DNA of 64,000 bases from Paenibacillus sp. FSL A5-0031 (GCF_001956295.1 NZ_MRTD01000013.1:62001-126000); one strand, 5' to 3'. Counted from the first letter of the stretch, positions 8,740 through 18,597 are shown. Notes: a model not told the origin generated them from the sequence alone. Numbers and translations are program-made.

Positions 8740-9929
8740 TTCAATTGACGAACCGCCAGGCACGGCAGTTTCTGTTATTGAAGCACGGGCTGTTGGGCGA
8801 ATATCAATTTGCTGGAAAGCAGGGAGTATTGGATTTTGTGCGGCAGGTCGGTTGTATTCAATACGATCCCATCGATGTTTGCGGAAAAAACGCCGAACTG
8901 GTGTTGCAGTCGCGTATCAGAGGATTTACCAAGAACATGCTCGAAGAGTTGCTGTATAAAGATAGATTCCTGGTAGATTACCCCGACAAAAATTTGGCTA
9001 TTATCCCTGTCGAGAACTGGCCGTACTTTGAGCGGTACAGGCAGGCTGCAAGGCAACATGCTAAGCGCTATCCCGAAATGGAAGCGTTGGTAGAACAAGT
9101 TCTGGCTCACATCCAAAATCACGGTGTGCTAAGTTCGAATGATCTAAAATTGGAAGGAAATTTCACTTGGCAATCGGTCATCCACTGGAGCAGCGGAAAC
9201 AATTCATCCCGTTCGGTTCTAGAGCAGATGTACTCGACAGGCGATTTGATTATCCATCACAAAAAAGGAACGCGTAAATATTACGATATCGCCGGTAAGT
9301 ACATACAGCCAAATCTGCTGAATGCGCCGGAGCCGTTGAAGGGCGAGCTTGAGCATCATAAGTGGCGGGTACTACGTCGAATCGGAGCTGTTGGCCTTTT
9401 ATGGAATCGCGCATCCGATGCCTGGCTGAACATATGGGGATTGAAAGCGGAGCAGCGCAACGAGGTTTTCCGCCAGCTGTTGCACGAAGCTCGCATTGTT
9501 GCTGTTGCCGTGGAACAAATGAAGGATACACTGTACTGCTGTGCGGAGGATTTACCACTAATTGCAGCCGTCCTGCAAAATCCGACGCCGAAATTGCGCT
9601 GCGAGCTGATTGCCCCACTAGATAATTTCATATGGGACAGAAAACTGATCAAAGAATTATTTGGGTTCGATTACACTTGGGAGATTTATACGCCTGCAAT
9701 CAAACGGAAATTCGGCTATTATGTGCTGCCTCTATTATACGGAGAAAGCTTCATCGGACGAGCCGAGGTAATCGCGGAGCGAAAAGCCGGGACGCTTGTT
9801 GTGAAAAATATATGGTACGAGGACGGCATAAAGCCAACAAAGCAATTGCGAACAGCCTTAAATAATTGTTTCCAAAATTTCGCATTATTCAACGGATGCA
9901 AGACGATTTCGACAGAGTCTTTGAACTGA
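8736..9929 (+). CDS. YcaQ/AlkX-like winged-helix DNA glycosylase (HTH_42 family)
   Basis: A 397-residue protein of the HTH_42 superfamily, whose studied members (E. coli YcaQ/AlkX, Streptomyces AlkZ) unhook interstrand cross-links and alkylated bases from DNA. The N-terminus ARQFLLLKHGLLG and the motif GCIQYDPIDV place the catalytic Q-x-D at Gln42 and Asp44; Q-x-D is the AlkX pattern, Q-x-Q the AlkZ one. Further family features are FLVDYPDKNLAIIP near residue 77 and CELIAPLDNFIWDRKLIKELFGFDYTWEIY near 290-320. The start has AAGGAG about 11 bp upstream, inside the upstream remnant. Likely a DNA repair or self-protection function. Confidence 0.83.
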   Translation: MIQLTNRQARQFLLLKHGLLGEYQFAGKQGVLDFVRQVGCIQYDPIDVCGKNAELVLQSRIRGFTKNMLEELLYKDRFLVDYPDKNLAIIPVENWPYFERYRQAARQHAKRYPEMEALVEQVLAHIQNHGVLSSNDLKLEGNFTWQSVIHWSSGNNSSRSVLEQMYSTGDLIIHHKKGTRKYYDIAGKYIQPNLLNAPEPLKGELEHHKWRVLRRIGAVGLLWNRASDAWLNIWGLKAEQRNEVFRQLLHEARIVAVAVEQMKDTLYCCAEDLPLIAAVLQNPTPKLRCELIAPLDNFIWDRKLIKELFGFDYTWEIYTPAIKRKFGYYVLPLLYGESFIGRAEVIAERKAGTLVVKNIWYEDGIKPTKQLRTALNNCFQNFALFNGCKTISTESLN

Positions 9930-10271
9930 TATTTTCAGTTCCCTGGTACCATTTGCCGACGAGTTTTCGCGTAATACGAAGTTGAGAAGATTGTGGTGTC
10001 AAAGGATAGCACAATTAAGTTATATTATCGTTTTGCAGGTACGTCAGAAATTCTCGAACGGCTCGATTGATGGTCATTCATGTAAAGTTATGCCGACCGT
10101 TTGGCGGTTTTATATCTGAGAAATTGTGCAACGCTCAGCAGTCCTTACATGTTGAGTATGTGGCTTGGTTGGAACTGCAAATGTAGATCTATATGTTCCC
10201 GCATGCGGGCATGTAGAAGTTGTTTGTTCCTTAATTTATAAAAATTTCGAGTCAGTGAATAGGGTAGTTGG

Positions 10272-10302
10272 GGACGTAAATATATTTTTACGTCCTTATT
10301 TT
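10272..10302 (+). terminator. Orphan terminator-like hairpin
   Basis: GGACGTAAA pairs with TTTACGTCC around a short AT loop, followed by TTATTTTG. No intact gene precedes it within 300 bp, so it may belong to a lost gene. Confidence 0.6.
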
Positions 10303-10650
10303 GTTATCCAATTGATTGGAGCTTCTCGTAGAATTGGTAATCTCGTCGTTAATCTTTTTTGTTTTACATGCTTTAGTGCTGTGATTGAAAAAGTCGATAT
10401 TCAACCATTCGCTAATTAGAAAAGTACTTGCTCATTATTTGAGAAATACATTTAAGAGCGGGAGCCGTCCATTCAAGACTCATAAAGATGTATCTGTTTT
10501 TAACAGATTATCCGAAATAAAGCACTGTTGAAATAATAACATGTGGAGCTACTGTCTTAATCGTTCGAAGTCGTGGACACTTTAGAAAATGTGCCCTATC
10601 CCCCAAAAATGTTAGAGATGACTTTATGATATAGAACATAGGAGGATTAC

Positions 10651-10734
10651 ATGTCCTGGAGCAAAATGAAGAAACAGCTTGAGCGTTTTTTCTGTCCTGC
10701 GTTATATGGAGATCATCATAGTAAGATATTCTGA
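10651..10734 (+). pseudogene. N-terminal stub of an SF0329-type protein
   Basis: After a good ribosome site (AGGAGG 8 bp upstream) a frame reads MSWSKMKKQLERFFCPALYG and then stops after 27 codons. That opening strongly resembles the start of the SF0329 family of uncharacterised Bacillales proteins (MSWSKLKKQLE-FLCPAL-G, from memory), which normally continue for well over 100 residues. No continuation is seen in the next 300 bp in any frame, so the rest was deleted. Too short for standard gene callers. Confidence 0.55.
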
Positions 10735-10915
10735 GCTTCATGTATACAAATTTCTTGACGCTGCTAAATGTTGTGAGATAATATTAAAACATACTAGTCA
10801 TACTAGTAATATCATTTACGCTTTTTTACGTTATATTATCGTTTTGTCTGCGAGGCTGTCACTTTTACCAAATGAAGGTCATGTACCCGTATCCAATCAC
10901 TTGAAGTGAAAGGAT

Positions 10916-10982
10916 ATGAAGGAGGTGATTGTAACCAAGGAAACCGAACAAAGCCGACCAGAAAAGTAACGGGTCTCGTTAC
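10916..10982 (+). promoter_or_regulatory. Possible leader peptide and hairpin upstream of the CE15-GH10 gene
   Basis: A 17-codon frame (10916-10969, MKEVIVTKETEQSRPEK) ends inside a hairpin, GTAACG-GGTCT-CGTTAC (10966-10982). It contains AAGGAGGTGAT (10919-10929), a perfect match to the anti-Shine-Dalgarno end of 16S rRNA, but no start codon follows at the usual distance. It may be a regulatory leader or a relic. Confidence 0.3.
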
Positions 10983-11072
10983 CACCACTACAATATACGG
11001 CTGAGTGGGTCTATTGCAAATGGAGGTAAGATTTATTGCAGAGAAAAAGTTGAAATCGAAGGAGACTAAAGC

Positions 11073-14000
11073 ATGAACTCTTGTAAGCGCTTTATTTCTT
11101 TGTTTCTAGTTGTAATTATGTCACTTACCTTAGTTGATATGAAATTAGTGTTCGCTGACGAGAATATGCCTAATAATAATGAAATTATAAAAACTAACTA
11201 TACCGCAGCGGCGAATGGCGAGGCGAATCGTACGGCATCAAATGTAATTACACTGGTCTTTGAAGAACCGGTACTGGGATTAGTGGAGAGCGACATTACC
11301 ATCTCAGCTGGTACCGCTAGTGTAACCAAAGGAACTTTGACTGTGGTGGACGAGTCTAACGGCACTCAATATAATCTCGGAATTAGCGGGGTTACTATTG
11401 AAGGCACCGTCAATCTTAAGATTACCAAGGACGGTGTGGACGACTTGGAAAAGATCGTTGATATCCATAGAAACCCGATCACCTTTAACGTGGCAAATGT
11501 TGGCGGCACAGCGTTTGTGAGGAACAGCACCGCCATAAGACTGACCTTCAATGCAGCTGTATCAAACCTTTCGGCAGATGATATTATTCTCAGCGCTGGC
11601 ACCCCCGCCGCAGTATCTAACTACGCTTCCTCATTAGCGGAGAAGGGATCTTTGACGAAAGTAAGCGAAAATGTATACGAACTTGCACTCAGCAGCATTA
11701 CGAGAACGGGTACGCTCGGTGTCCAGATCGATACAATTGGGATAGAAGCCAATCAGAAGAATGTAATTATTAATGCAAAGGTCGATAAGACGGCTTTACA
11801 ACCTACGCCGCCCCGCGATATTTTCCCACAGGATATTACCTCTTTGCCCAAGTCACCGGGACTTAACGACCTATTTACGTTTCTAGATCCCACTAGCGGC
11901 ACAAAGGGCCGAGTAGAAACCGATGACGATTGGCTCGAACGCAGGCAGGAACTCAAAGACCAGATTCAGTACTACTATTATGGCAGAAAGTACCCGACGA
12001 CTAAGAGCGCCATCACAGTGAATGCCCAGACTAACCAAGTTAATGTCACTATAAAAGACAACGACAGAACCGTGACTGCGAGCCTTGGCAATGTCACCGT
12101 ACCTATGGGCACTGCGCCCGAGGGCGGCTGGCCAGTTATCATCGCCTTTGGTTTCGGCCAGTCGGCCATGGCGATCCAAAACGGCTACGCAGTAATCAGT
12201 GTCTCCAACTGGGGAGCTAGCAGAAACGGAGACTACTATAAGCTATACCCATTTAACCCCTACGAGTATGATTTCAATACGGGTTCGATAATGACGGCGG
12301 CATGGACTGTCTCCCGAATCATTGACGCAATGGAGATTAGCGCTGAAGCTAACGACGGTATAAATCAATGGAATATCAACCCATATAAGTCTATTACAAC
12401 AGGCGTTTCTATAAACGGTAAATATGCTCTGATGTCGGCAGCCATGGACGAGCGTGTCGGTGCGGCAGCGCCCGTAGATAGCGGACAGTCTGGTGTGTCC
12501 AGCTTCCGTTACACCGCTGAAGGCAAATTATTTAACTACAACGCACCGTTCGACCGGATTTATCGCAGGAACCAGAAAGGACTCAATAGCATTCAGTACT
12601 CTGGCGAATCATTCTGGATGGGTCTTGGAACAGCGGCTGGATTCCACCAACAGACGGATATGGAATATATGCCGTTCGATTCACATGCCGTTGAGGCACT
12701 GATGGCACCGAGACCGCTTATCGCATTTGTCGCAGATAATAACTTCGATTGGACGACTCCACCATCTTCTGTAATGGCGATGAGTGCAGCTAATGAAGTC
12801 TATGAGTTTCTAGACAGTGACAATATTGCTGTACGTGTGCGCGACGGCGCTCACGCCATCCAGGACGGAGACGTGCCGTTCATGATTGCAATTATGGACA
12901 AGACATTCAGTAATAAGCCGCTGGAAGTTAAGGACCTCTACCCAAAAAGCGACCCGCCAAGCTATGGAATAGGGACTTACGACAAAATCTCTGACATGAC
13001 GATTTCTCCATACGATGTCGACAGCTCCTACATCCGTTGGTCTCGCCCAGGCAAGTACACGCTGTGGACTGAAAATGAGATTGTCACCGAAGGCATTTCT
13101 GCGACAATCAAGGTTCACTCTGACGATGCGAAGGTTAAACTAACGATACTTGACGGAAATAACAAGCCGACGAAGGACACGTGGACAGCCGATGTTGTCA
13201 ACGGCACAGCGGTGTTTAATCTAACGGATGAGCAAGTTAAGATCGGGCGTTACGAAATTACGACCGTTGGTACTGCTAAGGACAGCAAGACTGTATACTT
13301 CCAAGGCATCGACTTAGCAACAGGACTGCGCCACGGCACCGCTAGAAATGATAATGGTGCGGCTGTAATGTATGGCTTTACCAGCAAAATCAATAAGGAT
13401 CTGGTAGAAGTCTACGCCGATGGCAACAAGTTGACACAATCTTTGCAGGAGGATACTGAACAGGCTTGGATTATCAATTACGGCGTAACGACGAACCCTA
13501 ATGAGAATAACCGCATACTGAATAATGCTTTTAATGTCATCACACTGAAAAAGTTGCAGATGGAGGCTATGCCAGGCAGCACGTTTGAGATTTCGATCGA
13601 CAAATCTAAGCTGGCGAACAATCAGGAAACGGTCAGCTGGAACGCATCAGCAGCCGTTCAGAAGACAGGTCCTCAGCCGAACTGGCCGCCGTATCCGAAC
13701 AGCCTGAAGGACGACGGAAACCGTCCTTTACTCACGGCGACAACGACTGACTTTCATGCTGAAATTGCTTTCAGTTTGAATGACATGGTGGATCTGACTG
13801 CCAGTGATACGCTCAATATTACATTTGATGAGCCTATGAACAAAGGCGATTTTGGCATCGGCTTTGATTTCTCAGACGACTTTACGCTTAAGTGGGCTGA
13901 GGATAACAAATCAGTCGAAGTGACATTCAACAGTATTACAAAAAACAAAGGTGAAGTTTGCAACATATACATCATGCGTCTGAGAGATGCCGCTGGCAAT

Positions 14001-17000
14001 ATGATTGCGGCTCCTATACACCATTCATTCACCCTCATGCCAAACTCAGATGTCATTTACTATGAGGGATTTGAAAGCGGCAACACGCTTCAACTAAACG
14101 GTGATGCGACAGTTAGTCGGACGCAGGAATATGCTGCCGCAGGTACTAGCAGTCTGAGCGTCGCTCCGACTGCTGCGAACAACTACAGCGGGGTTGCTCT
14201 TCGCAATACCTTGCCTACGATGCCGATGCTGCCAGGCGGCAAGTATAAGCTGACAGCCAAGGCACTTAGTGCAAAAGACGCCACATTGGGCGTACGCGTA
14301 GAAACCAAAGATAGCGGAAACAACGATACTTACGGCACCGTTGGGAAATCCAAGGTAAATCTTGCAGCTGGCCAATGGGCGGATGTAGCGTTGGAATTCA
14401 CTGTACCTGCAGACCATAAGTCTGTTAGCGCCATCGTATTTCACAACGACGCACAAATGACAGATTTCACCTTCTATTTAGATGAGGTAAAGCTGCAACT
14501 CATAAGCCCGCCTGCGCCAGTGGAGGAGCCAGAGACCAAGGAGTTGTTGCGTTTCGACTTCGACAATAAAGCGGAGCAAGGAAGCCTTTTTACGTCAGCT
14601 GCATCCTCAAAGATTGAGTGGATCAATGAAACCGGTGCTGGGAAGAACGACGATAGCGCTTTTAAGGTTACACATGTACCTGATACAAGCTATACCAGCG
14701 CAGACAACGCTGTTCGGCTGACTCTTGCTGAGCCGCTTCCTGCCGGAGGAGTTTATAATATCTCTGCATGGTTCTATGCCCCTGTTGTCGGTAACGAAGG
14801 CAAGGGTATGCTGAGTGGCCCTGGTCTGGTACTTAATCAGGATTACGCCAATAGCGCAAACAAACTGCCAAGTAATCCAGGCAATCTGCCGATCGGTCAA
14901 TGGAAAGAGGTAAACGTTCAAACGCCGTTAATGGAGAGACCGTTGGAATCAATCGATTTCCGTTTAGTTACTAACGATGCAGCTGCTCATGCTGATGTGT
15001 GGTACATGGACCAGATTGTGATCAGCCAAGTTGGCGATCTAAAGGAGATTCCTAAGTGGGATCTGACATTATCTTCAATCGCAGATACCTATAAGGATTA
15101 TTTCCTAATCGGTAACGTCATGAGTCCTAGTCAGACGACTGATGCCGAGAATACGGCCATGTATAAGCATCATTACAACGTCATGACGCCTGAGAATGAT
15201 ATGAAGCCGCAGTATTTAAGCTCTGCTAATGGCGTGTACAACTACGGTAATGCCGACAGTCTGGTGAACTGGGCTCAGTCGAATAATATCAAGGTTCATG
15301 GTCATACGCTCGTCTGGCATTCCCAGTCAGCTCCATGGCTGACTACGGGCGAAGGTAACAAACCACTTACTCGTGCAGAAGCCAAGGCGAACATGGAACA
15401 GTATATCAACAATGTTGCTGGACACTACAAGGACAAAGTTGTATCTTGGGATGTCGTGAACGAGGCCTTTAACGGCGGATCGGGCATTCCTACGGACTGG
15501 AAAACGGTTCTGCGTAAGGATTCCCCTTGGTACATGGCTTATGAGAACGGCGCTGATAAGAGCAAGGGAGAAAGCGGCGCCGACTATATCTACGATGCGT
15601 TTGTGTTCGCGCGTTTGGCTGATCCGGGAGCTACTCTGTATTACAACGACTATAACGAGAATGAGCCATGGAAACGGGAAGGTATGGCGCTGATGGCCGA
15701 AGACCTTAACGAGAAGTGGAAAACGGACGATCGCAACAAAGAGCCTGAACGTTTGCTAGTGGAAGGCATCGGCATGCAGGCGCATTACTGGATCCAGAGC
15801 TTGAATACAGACACCGTAGAAGCAAGTATTGCTCGTTTTGTTCAAGCAGGCGTGAAGGTTAGCGTCACCGAGCTGGATATCCCGTCAACGGGCACGCTCA
15901 CGAAGGAAGAGGAGACTTTACAGGCTGAGCTATATGCGAAGCTATTCGTTATTTTCAAGAAGTATGCGAGCAGCATCGAACGCGTTACCTTCTGGGGCAA
16001 GGCGGATTCCCAGAGCTGGCGTGCTTCGGGAAGCCCTCTGCTCTTTGATAAGGCGTTGGCAGCCAAGCCGGCATACTATGCGGTTATCAATCCAGAAGGT
16101 TATCTGAACCTTGATCCAAGCCCTGCTGCACCGACTGATGTCTCAGCAAAAGCGAAGAGCAGCAGCGAGATTGAAGTCAGCTGGACAGCTTCGGAGAACG
16201 CAACGGGATACAACATTTATCGTTCCGCTTCTGTTGACGGCAGTTACAGCAAAGTCAACACGCAGCTGATTACCGAAAGCAAGTTCCAAAATAGTGGCTT
16301 GTCGGCATCAACTACTTATTACTACAAGGTTGCAGCTGTCAATGATGCTGGAGAATCCGTACTATCCGCAGTAACGCAAGCAACGACGAATAGTAATAGC
16401 ACTAACCCGGATACTACGCCAACATCACCGACGGATCAAACTCCTGTTAAACCTGGTGAAGTAAAGGCAGAAGTGGATTCGAGCGGTAACGCCAAAGCTC
16501 TAGTCAAAGCCGATGATGTGAAGAAGGCGTTGCCTGAAGCGAAGGATGGAACGATGAAGTTAGTCGTTCTTGGTACCGAGAATGCCAAACTGATTACAGT
16601 ATCCATACCAGTTGATCAAGTGAATGCAGCCAAAGAAGCAGGCATTAAACGTATTGAGATTTCTTTCGGGCTCGCATCTGTACAGCTGCCTGTATCGTTA
16701 TTCGATGGTGCCGCCGGCAAAACCAGTATTGAATTGAGTGTTGCCAAGGTGGATAACAGCACGCTGCCAGAAGCAGCACGCACTTTAGTAGGTTCGAATA
16801 CGGTTTATGACTTCAACCTAAGTGTTGACGGTCAGAAGATTACTGATTTTGGACAAGGCAAGCAGGTGAAGGTTGAAATACCTTACACGCTGAAGCCTGG
16901 AGAGAGCCCGGATCAAATCGTGATCTACTACTTGTCGGATGATGGCAAACTTGAAATCATCAAGAATGGCCGTTATAACAAGGATACTGGCACGGTGGAA

Positions 17001-17594
17001 TTTAATGCGAAGCACTTTAGCAAATATGCTGCCATCGCTAGAGCAGTTAAATTCAGCGATTCGAAAGCAATCGCATGGGCGAGTGACAGTATAGATGGAT
17101 TGGCTGCACGCGGAATCGTAAACGGTGTGACGAAGGATTCGTTCGCACCAGGCCATTCAGTTACAAGAGCCGAATTCATCCAAATGTTAATGCTAACGCT
17201 TGACCTGAATCAACCGAACGCAACAAGTACATTCTCAGATGTTAAGCAAGGTGCATGGTATTACGACTCGGTCGCTACGGCTCAGCAACTTGGTATCGTG
17301 TCCGGTCTGACTGATGGTTCTTTTGGTATTAACAACAAGATTACTCGTCAAGAGATGGCTGCAATGGCATACCGAGCGATTCAGAAAGCAGGAATCACGA
17401 TGAGTGATGAGAAAGCGGCAGCAGCCTTCAATGACGAACTAGCTATTGCAAGCTACGCTAAAGAAGCGGTGGCAGCTATGCATAAAGCTGGCATCATCAA
17501 TGGCGTTGGGAATGACAAGTTTGATCCAAAAGGAACGGCTACTCGCGCCCAAGCGGCAGTCATCTTGTATCAATTGTTAATGAAGTCTCTGTAA
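11073..17594 (+). CDS. Cell-surface multimodular xylanase: CE15 glucuronoyl esterase + GH10 + SLH
   Basis: A 2173-residue secreted enzyme. Order: signal peptide (about 1-28); two Ig-like domains (about 40-235); a CE15 glucuronoyl esterase (about 250-625) with the nucleophile motif GVSINGK (Ser446) and catalytic His594 in DGAHAI; beta-sandwich linker domains; two carbohydrate-binding-like domains (about 996-1145 and 1155-1325); a GH10 endoxylanase (about 1329-1680) with acid/base Glu1464 in WDVVNEAF and nucleophile Glu1600 in SVTELDIP; a fibronectin type III domain (about 1684-1780); a linker domain; three SLH repeats (about 1990-2173) for attachment to cell-wall pyruvylated polymer. GH10 cuts the xylan backbone, while CE15 cleaves the ester joining 4-O-methylglucuronate to lignin. 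The start has GAAGGAG 8 bp upstream. A strong terminator follows, so it is monocistronic. Confidence 0.93.
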   Translation: MNSCKRFISLFLVVIMSLTLVDMKLVFADENMPNNNEIIKTNYTAAANGEANRTASNVITLVFEEPVLGLVESDITISAGTASVTKGTLTVVDESNGTQYNLGISGVTIEGTVNLKITKDGVDDLEKIVDIHRNPITFNVANVGGTAFVRNSTAIRLTFNAAVSNLSADDIILSAGTPAAVSNYASSLAEKGSLTKVSENVYELALSSITRTGTLGVQIDTIGIEANQKNVIINAKVDKTALQPTPPRDIFPQDITSLPKSPGLNDLFTFLDPTSGTKGRVETDDDWLERRQELKDQIQYYYYGRKYPTTKSAITVNAQTNQVNVTIKDNDRTVTASLGNVTVPMGTAPEGGWPVIIAFGFGQSAMAIQNGYAVISVSNWGASRNGDYYKLYPFNPYEYDFNTGSIMTAAWTVSRIIDAMEISAEANDGINQWNINPYKSITTGVSINGKYALMSAAMDERVGAAAPVDSGQSGVSSFRYTAEGKLFNYNAPFDRIYRRNQKGLNSIQYSGESFWMGLGTAAGFHQQTDMEYMPFDSHAVEALMAPRPLIAFVADNNFDWTTPPSSVMAMSAANEVYEFLDSDNIAVRVRDGAHAIQDGDVPFMIAIMDKTFSNKPLEVKDLYPKSDPPSYGIGTYDKISDMTISPYDVDSSYIRWSRPGKYTLWTENEIVTEGISATIKVHSDDAKVKLTILDGNNKPTKDTWTADVVNGTAVFNLTDEQVKIGRYEITTVGTAKDSKTVYFQGIDLATGLRHGTARNDNGAAVMYGFTSKINKDLVEVYADGNKLTQSLQEDTEQAWIINYGVTTNPNENNRILNNAFNVITLKKLQMEAMPGSTFEISIDKSKLANNQETVSWNASAAVQKTGPQPNWPPYPNSLKDDGNRPLLTATTTDFHAEIAFSLNDMVDLTASDTLNITFDEPMNKGDFGIGFDFSDDFTLKWAEDNKSVEVTFNSITKNKGEVCNIYIMRLRDAAGNMIAAPIHHSFTLMPNSDVIYYEGFESGNTLQLNGDATVSRTQEYAAAGTSSLSVAPTAANNYSGVALRNTLPTMPMLPGGKYKLTAKALSAKDATLGVRVETKDSGNNDTYGTVGKSKVNLAAGQWADVALEFTVPADHKSVSAIVFHNDAQMTDFTFYLDEVKLQLISPPAPVEEPETKELLRFDFDNKAEQGSLFTSAASSKIEWINETGAGKNDDSAFKVTHVPDTSYTSADNAVRLTLAEPLPAGGVYNISAWFYAPVVGNEGKGMLSGPGLVLNQDYANSANKLPSNPGNLPIGQWKEVNVQTPLMERPLESIDFRLVTNDAAAHADVWYMDQIVISQVGDLKEIPKWDLTLSSIADTYKDYFLIGNVMSPSQTTDAENTAMYKHHYNVMTPENDMKPQYLSSANGVYNYGNADSLVNWAQSNNIKVHGHTLVWHSQSAPWLTTGEGNKPLTRAEAKANMEQYINNVAGHYKDKVVSWDVVNEAFNGGSGIPTDWKTVLRKDSPWYMAYENGADKSKGESGADYIYDAFVFARLADPGATLYYNDYNENEPWKREGMALMAEDLNEKWKTDDRNKEPERLLVEGIGMQAHYWIQSLNTDTVEASIARFVQAGVKVSVTELDIPSTGTLTKEEETLQAELYAKLFVIFKKYASSIERVTFWGKADSQSWRASGSPLLFDKALAAKPAYYAVINPEGYLNLDPSPAAPTDVSAKAKSSSEIEVSWTASENATGYNIYRSASVDGSYSKVNTQLITESKFQNSGLSASTTYYYKVAAVNDAGESVLSAVTQATTNSNSTNPDTTPTSPTDQTPVKPGEVKAEVDSSGNAKALVKADDVKKALPEAKDGTMKLVVLGTENAKLITVSIPVDQVNAAKEAGIKRIEISFGLASVQLPVSLFDGAAGKTSIELSVAKVDNSTLPEAARTLVGSNTVYDFNLSVDGQKITDFGQGKQVKVEIPYTLKPGESPDQIVIYYLSDDGKLEIIKNGRYNKDTGTVEFNAKHFSKYAAIARAVKFSDSKAIAWASDSIDGLAARGIVNGVTKDSFAPGHSVTRAEFIQMLMLTLDLNQPNATSTFSDVKQGAWYYDSVATAQQLGIVSGLTDGSFGINNKITRQEMAAMAYRAIQKAGITMSDEKAAAAFNDELAIASYAKEAVAAMHKAGIINGVGNDKFDPKGTATRAQAAVILYQLLMKSL

Positions 17595-17650
17595 TATCTA
17601 ATTAGTAGAAAAGTAGAAAACCTATGATGTGACTGTTACAAATAAAGTGA

Positions 17651-17705
17651 AATAGGAGCTGTTCCAAAAGTAGATTTATCTACGATTGGAGCAGCTCCTA
17701 TTTTT
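17651..17705 (+). terminator. Terminator of the CE15-GH10-SLH gene
   Basis: AATAGGAGCTGTTCCAA pairs with TTGGAGCAGCTCCTATT (one mismatch), with an inner GTAGAT/ATCTAC stem, and is followed by TTTTT. Confidence 0.88.
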
Positions 17706-17946
17706 ATGATGCTGTTTAGACAGAAAGATGTCCTCCCCTTATCAAACCTATAGCTTACGAACCCAGCAGATCTTATTTGTACCATTAATAATGAATTAAA
17801 ATTGTAACGAACCCCAGAATCGTTAATTCGAGCAAAGTAGCTCATGAGACCCTGTAAATCATGATATAACGTTAATCAGATTCGTTAAAATGAAAAAAAA
17901 GCTGTTTTCTGCATAATAAGCATTATACAGTTCGTTAGAGATATGA
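17706..17946. other. AT-rich intergenic stretch
   Basis: No supported gene between the xylanase terminator and the end of the PH-like membrane protein gene. The minus-strand frame at 17636-17845 runs into the terminator stem and has no recognisable domain. Confidence 0.45.
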
Positions 17947-18465
17947 TCACGGAAGGTTATGCGCACTATTGATTTTTGAAAGTATAGTTAAACGTAATTT
18001 TTCAAAATCAATATTTTGAAAATTGGACATAACGATACTTACTGAATAGTCCCTGCCCAAAATTCGGTTTATAATTTCCAAAAATGAACGATTTCCTCGC
18101 TCGCTAGCCCAGATCCCAAGTTTATTGACTCCACTTTCCGAAAAGCACTCTACTCTGTATATATCGTTCATTAGGATAACTTTGCGACCGAATAACCATT
18201 TGTATTCGAGAGATTCATTGGTGATTTTTAAGTAGGGTTTATTAAATAAAGCCAGACCAAGCCATATGTATCCGAAAAAAATGGAGAACGCTAGAAACAA
18301 AATATTTAGTATTAATTTTTGTTGGTCATTCCCAGGTATCATGATGAAGCCAATAAACATGATTATTATGAAGCTATATAGAATGTGGAGCGACCACTTC
18401 AGTTTAGACTGTTGGTGAAGAGGTAAGGAATATAGGCCGTTTTTCTTCAATAATGAACCCTCCAC
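17947..18465 (-). CDS. Small membrane protein with a PH-like cytoplasmic domain, function unknown
   Basis: A 172-residue protein with two adjacent transmembrane segments (about residues 27-45 and 50-72) and a soluble C-terminal part. The latter opens with LKITNESLEYKWLFGRKVILMNDIYRVE, the alternating strand pattern of bacterial PH-like (YdbT/YcxB-type) membrane-associated domains. It starts with GTG at 18465, supported by GGGAGG about 9 bp upstream. Codon use is AT-rich. It is divergent from the galactanase gene and no function can be assigned. Confidence 0.6.
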   Translation of the reverse strand: MEGSLLKKNGLYSLPLHQQSKLKWSLHILYSFIIIMFIGFIMIPGNDQQKLILNILFLAFSIFFGYIWLGLALFNKPYLKITNESLEYKWLFGRKVILMNDIYRVECFSESGVNKLGIWASERGNRSFLEIINRILGRDYSVSIVMSNFQNIDFEKLRLTILSKINSAHNLP

Positions 18466-18557
18466 ATTATTTTCCTCCCGCTTCCGTTATTAAGATTAGT
18501 CTAATCATTTTTGCAATTGACTTCAATAACATAACGGATGTTGCAATTGTATCCTGT

Positions 18558-18584
18558 TTGCCAAAGCTTGGCAGCCTCTATAAT
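18558..18584 (+). promoter_or_regulatory. Promoter of the GH53 galactanase gene
   Basis: A perfect TATAAT (18579-18584) preceded by TTGCCA (18558-18563) at a short 15-bp spacing, or TTTGCC at 16 bp. Confidence 0.6.
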
Positions 18585-18597
18585 AAGAACACAACAC

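Larger units (their letters stand above)
9930..11072. other. Gene-poor, decayed intergenic region
   Basis: More than 1.1 kb with no intact gene. It holds a weak hairpin near 10098-10120 (terminator-like, CCGACC/GGCGG then TTTTAT), a perfect palindrome CCCGCATGCGGG (10198-10209), a terminator-like hairpin at 10272-10295, the SF0329-like stub at 10651, and a small leader-like frame with a hairpin at 10916-10982. The open frame at 10165-10419 is interrupted by the terminator-like hairpin and has no known domain. Confidence 0.5.

Noticed and set aside
10165..10419. 84-codon open frame starting with TTG
   Set aside because: A terminator-like hairpin (10272-10295) lies inside it; it has no domain and no clear ribosome site.
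17636..17845. 69-codon minus-strand frame
   Set aside because: Its end is formed by the xylanase gene's terminator stem; no family resemblance.
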